A stretch of 5,430 nt of DNA from assembly GCA_020216805.1 (NCBI GenBank), contig JAIWNN010000162.1, positions 1 through 5,430 on the forward strand, in the 5' to 3' direction. The DNA comes from Desulfarculus sp. (GTDB lineage Bacteria; Desulfobacterota; Desulfarculia; Desulfarculales; Desulfarculaceae). Both the position numbers and the translations under genes were made by a program. Of the stretch, positions 1-5,430 are shown piece by piece; the stretch's first letter is position 1; each line of letters starts with the position of its first letter. The notes beneath the pieces are model-generated. The model did no database searches. It was not told the DNA's origin and saw only the letters and a program-made list of their open reading frames with translations.

Positions 1-307
1 ACGGGGCCGCGGCGGGGGCAGCCGCCGAGGGGGGCGGGGCTGGCTCCGGGGGGGCAGGGGTCGACCGGGCGGGGTGGCCGTTGCTCACCACCGCCGCCAG
101 CTCGGCCATCTGCTCGGCGATGGAGGCCCCGGCCTGGACCCGAGCCCTGATCCGGGCCTTTTTGGCCCCCAACAGGCCAAAGAGTCCGCCGGAGCCGGGG
201 CTGATGACCTCGAACTCCAGACTGCTCAGGGGGGCGTTGAAGTGCTCCTGGGCCCGGGAGAGGGCCTCCTCGGTGGTCTTTCCGCTGAACTCGATGAATT
301 CGCCCAT
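1..307 (-). CDS. jag: Jag/KhpB-family RNA-binding protein, N-terminal part (3' end beyond window)
   Basis: The first 102 codons of a minus-strand gene that runs off the left edge. Residues 1-57 match the Jag N-terminal domain: a start resembling MGEFIEFSGKTTEEAL, then a GGLFGLLGAKKARIRARV block at about 40-57 (the family's conserved GLFG..GAKKA signature). Residues 58-75 look helical, and from about residue 80 there is a Pro/Ala-rich linker. In the family, KH and R3H single-strand nucleic-acid-binding domains follow; they lie outside this window. Known family members are cytoplasmic RNA-binding proteins linked to cell-envelope and division control in Gram-positives; the role here is inferred. 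The ATG at 307 is preceded by AGGGA about 8 nt upstream, overlapping the yidC stop region. The gene sits 11 nt after yidC, the usual position for jag, and is probably co-transcribed with it. Confidence 0.9.
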   Translation of the reverse strand, partial: MGEFIEFSGKTTEEALSRAQEHFNAPLSSLEFEVISPGSGGLFGLLGAKKARIRARVQAGASIAEQMAELAAVVSNGHPARSTPAPPEPAPPPSAAAPAAAP

Positions 308-318
308 GCTGTCTGTCC

Positions 319-1959
319 CTACGCCTTGGCCCTGGCCCGATTGGTCAGCATCTGCTGGCCAATGCTGAGGACGTTATTGACCAGCCAGTAGAGCACCAGG
401 CCGGAGGGGAAGTTGATGAACATGAAGGTGAAGATCACCGGCATCAGGAGCATCATCTTGGCCTGGGTGGGGTCGCCGGTGGTGGGGGTCAGCTTCTGTT
501 GGATGAACATGCTGGCGCCCATCAGCAGGGTCAGCACCGGCAGGCCGTCGCCCACGTAGGGGATGTGGAAGCCGATGCCCAGGCGGTCGGGGGCGGCCAG
601 GTCGTTGATCCAAAGCATGAAGGGGGCCTGCCGCAGCTCGATCGAGGAGCCCAGAACCTTGTAAAACGCAATAAACACAGGTATTTGCAGCAACATGGGC
701 AGGCAGCCGCCCATGGGATTGACCTTGTAGGTCTTGTAGAGCTGCATCGTCTCCTGGTTCAGGCGCTGCTTGTCGTCGGCGTACTTCTCGCGCAGCTTCA
801 TGACCATGGGTTGCAGGTCCTGCATCCGTTTCATGGACTGGTAGCTCTTCTGCGACAGCGGCCAGAATAGGATTTTGATCAGGATGGTGATGATGATGAT
901 CACCACGCCGTAGTTGGGGACCATGCCGTGCAGGAACTTCATGGCCGCCAGCATGGGCTTGGCGATGATGTCGAACCAGCCGAAGTCCACCGCCTTGGCC
1001 AGATGGTGGCCCAGGGGCTCCAGCAGGTCCAGGTCCCGGGGGCCGAAGTAGGCCAGGTAGGACAGCTCGCGGGATTGACCGGGGGCGATCTGGATCGGGG
1101 CTTCCACCAGGGTGGCGGTCATCAGGGTCTGGTCCTTCGCGTCGGCCCAGCCCCGCACCGAGCGTTTGGCGCTGGTGTCGCCCTCCGGGGCCACGGCGGT
1201 GAAGAAGTAGGGCACCGCCAGGCACATCCAGTCCACCGCGCCACTTTCGACCGGCTTTTTCTCGAGGGCGCTGTGGTCCTCTTCCACCAGCCGGCCGTCG
1301 CGCCAGGCCAGCAGGCCGGTGAAGGCGTAGGTGTTGGTTTGATGCAGGTCGCGCTCCTGGCTCAGGATCAGCTCGGGGGAGACCTCCAGGGTCTGCCCGC
1401 TCTGGTTGGCGAGGATGATCCTGAGATTGAAGGCGTAGGAGCCGGCGCGGAAGTCGTAGATCTTGGTCACGGTCAGGCCGGCGCTCTGGGCGCTGAAGCT
1501 TAGGCTGGCCTTCTGGCCGTCGGCGCCCAGGCTGATCTGTTCGGCGCTGGCGGTGAACAGGCGCTGGGGCAGGTCCGGATCCAGACCGGGCAGGGCCAGA
1601 CCCAAGGTGTAAGGGTCCTTGGCCGGCAGGGAGAGCAACTCGAAGGCGCCGCCCTGGCCCTGGGGCTGGTTGGTGTAGTTTTTGAGCACCATCTTGCGCA
1701 ACGTGCCGCCGCGCTGGCTGAACCAAGCGGTATAGAGCGGGGTCTCGACCTTGACCTCCGCCGCCTGCTGGGCCAGGGGCGCGGCCGGGGCGGGAGGGGG
1801 GCCGGGAACGGCGGCGGGAGGCGCAACCGGAGCCGGGGCGGGAGCTTGGGCCGCCGGCTGGGGGGCCGGGGCCGGTTGCTTGGGAGCCAGGAAGTTGGTG
1901 TAGAGCAACATCAGGCCCAGGCTGATGGCCAGGGCGAGAAAGAGGCGTTTGCTGTCCAT
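319..1959 (-). CDS. yidC: Membrane protein insertase YidC (Oxa1/Alb3 family, Gram-negative type)
   Basis: A 546-residue inner-membrane insertase that works alone or with SecYEG to insert and fold membrane proteins. TM1 is at about residues 5-24 (MDSKRLFLALAISLGLMLLY). A Pro/Ala-rich periplasmic linker follows at about 25-65, then the large periplasmic P1 beta domain at about 66-320. The conserved 5-TM insertase core starts near 340. Core signatures are the IIIITILIKILFWPLSQKSY segment (353-372), the cytoplasmic hairpin with YADDKQRLNQETMQLYKTYK (393-412), NPMGGCLPMLLQIPVF (414-429), ELRQAPFMLWINDL (441-454), PVIFTFMFINFPSGLVLYWL (507-526) and a basic tail RARAKA. The hydrophilic-groove basic residue that is Arg in E. 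coli aligns with Lys362. The ATG at 1959 is chosen because GGGAGGAG lies 6 nt upstream and it starts directly at TM1. Upstream in-frame ATGs would run into yidD. Length is close to the E. coli protein. It lies 29 nt after yidD and 11 nt before jag. Confidence 0.97.
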   Translation of the reverse strand: MDSKRLFLALAISLGLMLLYTNFLAPKQPAPAPQPAAQAPAPAPVAPPAAVPGPPPAPAAPLAQQAAEVKVETPLYTAWFSQRGGTLRKMVLKNYTNQPQGQGGAFELLSLPAKDPYTLGLALPGLDPDLPQRLFTASAEQISLGADGQKASLSFSAQSAGLTVTKIYDFRAGSYAFNLRIILANQSGQTLEVSPELILSQERDLHQTNTYAFTGLLAWRDGRLVEEDHSALEKKPVESGAVDWMCLAVPYFFTAVAPEGDTSAKRSVRGWADAKDQTLMTATLVEAPIQIAPGQSRELSYLAYFGPRDLDLLEPLGHHLAKAVDFGWFDIIAKPMLAAMKFLHGMVPNYGVVIIIITILIKILFWPLSQKSYQSMKRMQDLQPMVMKLREKYADDKQRLNQETMQLYKTYKVNPMGGCLPMLLQIPVFIAFYKVLGSSIELRQAPFMLWINDLAAPDRLGIGFHIPYVGDGLPVLTLLMGASMFIQQKLTPTTGDPTQAKMMLLMPVIFTFMFINFPSGLVLYWLVNNVLSIGQQMLTNRARAKA

Positions 1960-1988
1960 GGGAAGGCTCCTCCCGGAGGGCGGGCGCC

Positions 1989-2204
1989 CTAGGCCGGGTC
2001 GTATCCACCGGGGTGGAAGGGATGACACTTGGCCAGACGCGACAGGGTCTTGGCCAGTCCGCGCCAAAAACCGTAGCGGGCCAGGGCGTCCAGGGCGTAT
2101 TGCGAACAGGTGGGGTGGAAGCGGCATTGACCGCCCAGGTAGGGACCGAGGGTGAGCTGGTAGCCGCGCACCAGAACCCGGGCCAGGCGGACGGCCGGGC
2201 TCAG
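1989..2204 (-). CDS. yidD: Membrane protein insertion efficiency factor YidD
   Basis: A short protein of about 71 residues that aids YidC-dependent membrane insertion. Family members are cytoplasmic-face, membrane-associated proteins with an amphipathic N-terminal helix. The diagnostic motifs are present: [18 protein letters not shown] at about 24-41, and [13 protein letters not shown] at the C-terminus (Cys27, Cys33 and Cys60 in this numbering). Residues 5-16 ([12 protein letters not shown]) fit the amphipathic helix. The start is uncertain, as there is no ATG near the expected point. A CTG at 2204 overlaps the rnpA stop as CTGA and gives a normal family length. A GTG at 2171 gives only 60 residues and cuts into the helix. 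Neither has a clear Shine-Dalgarno. The frame stays open far upstream inside rnpA, but those residues do not resemble YidD. Lying between rnpA and yidC is the family's typical context. Confidence 0.9.
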   Translation of the reverse strand: MSPAVRLARVLVRGYQLTLGPYLGGQCRFHPTCSQYALDALARYGFWRGLAKTLSRLAKCHPFHPGGYDPA

Positions 2205-2578
2205 GCGGAGTGGTGGTAGTTGCGGGTCAGCTCCCGGGCGATCGCCTCCAGGGCTTGGTGCGTCAGGCGATGGAGCGCGGCGAAGTCCAAGCCGGCGGCC
2301 TCCGGCCGGGCCACCGCCACCAGGTCGATGCCCCGGGGCAAGTCCGCCCCCGCCCGGCGGAAGATCTCGCGCAGCCGGCGCTTGATCCGGTTGCGCACCA
2401 CCGCCCCCCCCACCCGGCGACTCACGGTGAGTCCCAAGCGGGAGAAGGCCAGGCCGTTGGGTCGCCAGAGAAACAGGATCTGCCGCTGATTCACGCGGCG
2501 GGCGCGCTGCAGGGCCAGGAACTGGCCGCGCTGGCGCAGCCGGCGCTCCCTGCCCAAGCCTTGCCCGGCCGCCGCCAT
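2201..2578 (-). CDS. rnpA: Ribonuclease P protein component
   Basis: The 125-residue basic protein subunit of RNase P, which with the catalytic RNA (rnpB, not in this window) removes 5' leaders from pre-tRNAs. The hallmark RNR box is at 62-71 ([10 protein letters not shown]), preceded by the beta strand [16 protein letters not shown] at 46-61. The N-terminal [11 protein letters not shown] at 10-20 and the aromatic/basic FLALQRARR segment form the usual substrate-binding face. Length is normal for the family. The ATG at 2578 lies 15 nt after rpmH but has only a weak, distant GAGG. A TTG at 2557 would give an N-terminus [13 protein letters not shown] that also fits the family, so the first seven residues are uncertain. 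The stop overlaps the proposed yidD start by 4 nt. A run of eight G's (coding strand) falls at codons 56-59. Confidence 0.95.
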   Translation of the reverse strand: MAAAGQGLGRERRLRQRGQFLALQRARRVNQRQILFLWRPNGLAFSRLGLTVSRRVGGAVVRNRIKRRLREIFRRAGADLPRGIDLVAVARPEAAGLDFAALHRLTHQALEAIARELTRNYHHSA

Positions 2579-2593
2579 CCCCCGTGGCGGGCC

Positions 2594-2728
2594 TCACACG
2601 GCCAGCCGCTTGCGACCCTTGGCCCGCCGGCGGGCCAACACCGCGCGGCCGCCGTGAGAACGGCTGCGCACCAAAAAGCCGTGAGTGCGTTTGCGCTTGA
2701 GGTTGCTGGGCTGAAAGGTCCGCTTCAT
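2594..2728 (-). CDS. rpmH: 50S ribosomal protein L34
   Basis: A 44-residue, very basic protein of the large ribosomal subunit. It begins [18 protein letters not shown] and ends [12 protein letters not shown], both textbook L34 signatures, and its length is exactly typical. The ATG at 2728 has GAGGA about 9 nt upstream. The same frame is open upstream for more than 130 codons, but that extension lacks L34 similarity and is a high-GC artefact. It is the first gene of the leftward operon, and rnpA follows after 15 nt, the near-universal bacterial pairing. No dnaA lies upstream; the upstream neighbour is the divergent mreB. Confidence 0.97.
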   Translation of the reverse strand: MKRTFQPSNLKRKRTHGFLVRSRSHGGRAVLARRRAKGRKRLAV

Positions 2729-2896
2729 GACACTTGATCCTCGTTGCCTGATGCCTGGATTTCGCAGGGCCGAATTCGGGTCGCTTGCCTGCTCCGCGGG
2801 TGGCTTGGCCATCCGCCCGGCCCTTGGCGCGCACCCCTGGGCGGCGCGGCCACAGGCTAGGCCGACGCCAACAGCGGGCGGCGATGTAAAGCCTGG

Positions 2897-2925
2897 ATTT
2901 AACCATAGACTCGCTATTATGTCAA
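2897..2925 (-). promoter_or_regulatory. Sigma70-type promoter for the rpmH-rnpA-yidD-yidC-jag operon
   Basis: On the minus strand, a perfect -35 box TTGACA (2920-2925) is followed by exactly 17 bp and a -10 box TTAAAT (2897-2902, 4 of 6 matches to TATAAT). It lies in a short AT-rich island inside otherwise very GC-rich DNA, pointing at rpmH. The expected transcription start is near 2890, giving a leader of about 160 nt. The spacing and -35 match are direct observations; activity is inferred. Confidence 0.7.
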
Positions 2926-3164
2926 ATGGGGCGGGGTTTTGTCCGGCCGAGGCCCCCACCGCCCGGGGTTTAAGAAGCCCTTGCCCCTTCCCCTGGGGTC
3001 TGGTAGGCTGTGCAGCGGGATTTGCCGCCGATGGCCTGGACTTATCCGCCCCCCAACCCAGCGGGCGGACCGCGCGGCGGCCCCGGGTGGAGAAACGAGG
3101 CTGCCCGTTCGGACTAAGCCGCCGGAAGAGCATCCTCAAATAGATGGCTTTCCCCTAAACCAAA

Positions 3165-4228
<1,064 letters not shown>

Positions 4229-4237
4229 CCAGGCCGT

Positions 4238-4264
4238 GGGCCGGCCGGCGCCCGCGCCGGGCCC
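4238..4264 (+). other. Strong GC hairpin in the mreB-mreC spacer
   Basis: CCGGCG (4245-4250) pairs with CGCCGG (4255-4260) around a CCCG loop. With CGG (4242-4244) bulged out, GGGC (4238-4241) can pair with GCCC (4261-4264). It starts 10 nt after the mreB stop. No T-run follows, so it is not a classical intrinsic terminator. It could stabilise the mreB 3' end, be a processing site, or reduce read-through to mreC. The pairing is visible; the role is inferred. Confidence 0.45.
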
Positions 4265-4359
4265 GTCCGGCCAGCGGGGCATCATGACCCGCGCAGGCCC
4301 ACCGGGACCGCCCAGGTCGCAACCAGGCCCCGCACCCGCAGCTTGTTAGTAGGGCATCC

Positions 4360-5187
4360 GTGAACTTCTTGCGCCGCTACCGGTTCGCCATCCTGATGGG
4401 CGTCCTGCTCCTGGGCGCGCTGACCTTGTTTTCCATCAACGCCGGCCGCGATCCCGAGGACTCCTTCACCGGCCGCCTGCTGCTGGAGATCCTGGGTCCG
4501 GCCATGGAGTCGGTGACCTGGGTGGGCGATTCGGTGGGCGAGGTCTGGGACCGCTATTTCGCCCTGGTCCACGCCGCCCGCCAGAACGAGGAGCTCAAGC
4601 GCCAGGTGGCCAGCTACCGCCAGCAGCTCACCGACCTGGAGGAGCTGCGCCTGGCCAACCAGCGCCTGACCAAGCTCCTGGGCCTGATGGCCAAGGAGCC
4701 GGTGCCCCAGGTGGCGGCCCGGGTGGTGGGGGTGGACCCCACCAATCACTTCCGCACCGTGATCATCGACAAGGGCAAGCGGGACGGGGTGCAGACCCAG
4801 ATGCCGGTGGTCAACCCCCAGGGGGTGGTGGGCCGGGTGATTTGGGCCAGCGCCCACTACGCCAAGGTGCTGCTGTTGATCGACCCCAACGCCGCCCTGG
4901 AGGTGCTGGTCCAGCGCAGCCGGGCCCGGGGGGTGGTGGAGGGCGCGGGCCCCGACACCCTGCGCCTGAAGTACGTCATGCACAGCGACGACGTGGCCGC
5001 TGGCGACCGTCTGGTGGCCACCGGCACCGACGGCGTCTTCCCCAAGGGCGCCCTGGTGGGCCTGGTGCGGGCCATCAAGCCCGAGGGCAAGAGCGTGTTC
5101 CAGAACATCGAGGTGGAGCCGGCGGTGGACTTCGATCGCCTGGAGGAGGTGCTGGTGATCCTGCAGCGTCGTGACTTCGCGGACTAA
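4360..5187 (+). CDS. mreC: Rod shape-determining protein MreC
   Basis: A 275-residue bitopic inner-membrane protein whose periplasmic part scaffolds the elongasome and activates PBP2. A basic start (NFLRRYR) precedes one TM helix at about 9-27. A coiled coil follows at about 70-108 (rich in E, L, R and Q, with RQNEELKRQVASYRQQL). The double beta-barrel MreC domain spans about 115-270: ARVVGVDPTNHFRTVIIDKG (120-139), VVNPQGVVGRVI (150-161), the YAKVLLLIDPNAALEVLVQR strand region (167-186), and the GDRLVATGTDGVFPKGALVG block (215-234) typical of the family. Length is normal. It starts with GTG, with AGGG 5 nt upstream. Its place right after mreB supports the call, although the 131-nt gap is longer than usual for tight coupling. 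Downstream one would expect mreD. Confidence 0.96.
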   Translation: MNFLRRYRFAILMGVLLLGALTLFSINAGRDPEDSFTGRLLLEILGPAMESVTWVGDSVGEVWDRYFALVHAARQNEELKRQVASYRQQLTDLEELRLANQRLTKLLGLMAKEPVPQVAARVVGVDPTNHFRTVIIDKGKRDGVQTQMPVVNPQGVVGRVIWASAHYAKVLLLIDPNAALEVLVQRSRARGVVEGAGPDTLRLKYVMHSDDVAAGDRLVATGTDGVFPKGALVGLVRAIKPEGKSVFQNIEVEPAVDFDRLEEVLVILQRRDFAD

Positions 5188-5233
5188 CCCCGAAACCGCC
5201 TCCCGTGGCCGCGCGGAGCACCGGCCGGCAGCC

Positions 5234-5430
5234 GTGACCCAACCCCAGAGCGTCGAGCCGGATCGCTCCTCGAGCCCGCGGGCGCAGACCCTGGCCCACC
5301 GCTCCGCCTGGGGACCGATCGCGCTGCTGATCGTGGCTGGCGACGGGGCGGCCGCCGCTCCCCGGAGGCGCCAGGAGCGCGACGCGCACCGGCAACCTGG
5401 CCGGCCTGGCCGGCCGCCAGCGGAGGGGCT
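5234..5430 (+). CDS. Unidentified open frame after mreC, cut by the window edge
   Basis: An open frame continuing past the right edge, with 65 codons visible from a GTG at 5234. The same frame is open from another GTG at 5171, which would overlap the end of mreC by 17 nt. Neither start has a good ribosome binding site; GGAG at 5215-5218 is 15 nt from the second. Third codon positions are mostly G or C, as in the neighbouring genes, which weakly favours coding. The product would have a polar, Ser/Arg-rich N-terminus, a short hydrophobic stretch SAWGPIALLIVAG at about 24-36, then a very Arg/Pro/Ala-rich part. I do not recognise it. The position suggests mreD or another cell-shape gene, but MreD is strongly hydrophobic from its start and this is not. 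It may be an unrelated gene, a non-coding open frame in GC-rich DNA, or a frame disturbed by a sequencing error. Confidence 0.25.
   Translation, partial: MTQPQSVEPDRSSSPRAQTLAHRSAWGPIALLIVAGDGAAAAPRRRQERDAHRQPGRPGRPPAEG

Noticed and set aside
374..2008. 544-codon minus-strand frame across yidC
   Set aside because: Low-complexity Arg/Pro/Gly/His product in another frame of yidC; no family resemblance.
1960..2127. A 56-residue N-terminal extension of YidC starting at an ATG at 2127
   Set aside because: It overlaps yidD, lacks YidC similarity, and the ATG at 1959 has a strong Shine-Dalgarno and begins right at TM1.
2205..2906. Long in-frame extension of yidD to an ATG at 2906
   Set aside because: It would run antiparallel to nothing but through rnpA and rpmH in a shifted frame on the same strand; the residues are Gly/Pro/Arg-rich artefacts of GC-rich DNA.
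3042..3050. Possible DnaA box (TTATCCGCC)
   Set aside because: Only six of nine positions fit TTATCCACA and I see no second box or AT-rich unwinding element, so there is no support for an origin.
4282..4983. 233-codon minus-strand open frame opposite mreC
   Set aside because: Antisense shadow of mreC with His/Gln/Gly-rich composition and no recognisable domain.
5396..5413. Tandem repeat CCTGGCCGG x2
   Set aside because: Two copies of a 9-mer made of common GC-rich words; not enough to call a repeat array.

Overview
The window is a GC-rich stretch of bacterial chromosome carrying two divergent core-gene clusters. Coding regions show strong G/C bias at third codon positions. YidC has the large periplasmic domain found in Gram-negative bacteria. 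The gene content and protein flavour (rpmH-rnpA-yidD-yidC-jag next to mreB-mreC) suggest a Gram-negative, rod-shaped, high-GC proteobacterium-like organism. A deltaproteobacterial (Desulfobacterota-type) lineage is my best guess from memory of the YidC and MreB sequences, but the window does not prove it.

Minus strand, reading right to left from about 2900 to 1: a sigma70-type promoter (TTGACA, 17 bp, TTAAAT), a leader of about 160 nt, then rpmH (ribosomal protein L34), rnpA (RNase P protein), yidD (membrane insertion efficiency factor), yidC (membrane insertase) and the 5' part of jag/khpB (RNA-binding protein), which runs off the left edge. Gaps are small (15, -4, 29 and 11 nt), so this looks like one operon. 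It links ribosome and tRNA maturation to insertion of proteins into the inner membrane.

Positions 2729-3193 form a 465-bp divergent intergenic region. It holds the rpmH promoter, an AT-rich island that may also fire rightward, a small hairpin, and a 12-bp palindrome just before the mreB ribosome binding site.

Plus strand, 3194 to the right edge: mreB (actin-like cell-shape protein), a 131-nt gap with a strong GC hairpin, mreC (periplasmic cell-shape scaffold), then an open frame at the right edge that I do not recognise and that does not look like the MreD usually found there.

The window is mainly conserved housekeeping machinery. I found no mobile element, CRISPR array, tRNA or rRNA, and no convincing novel system. 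The points worth a second look are small: the CTGA junction of rnpA and yidD, the mreB-mreC spacer with its hairpin and mini-ORF, the unidentified frame after mreC, and the shared promoter island.
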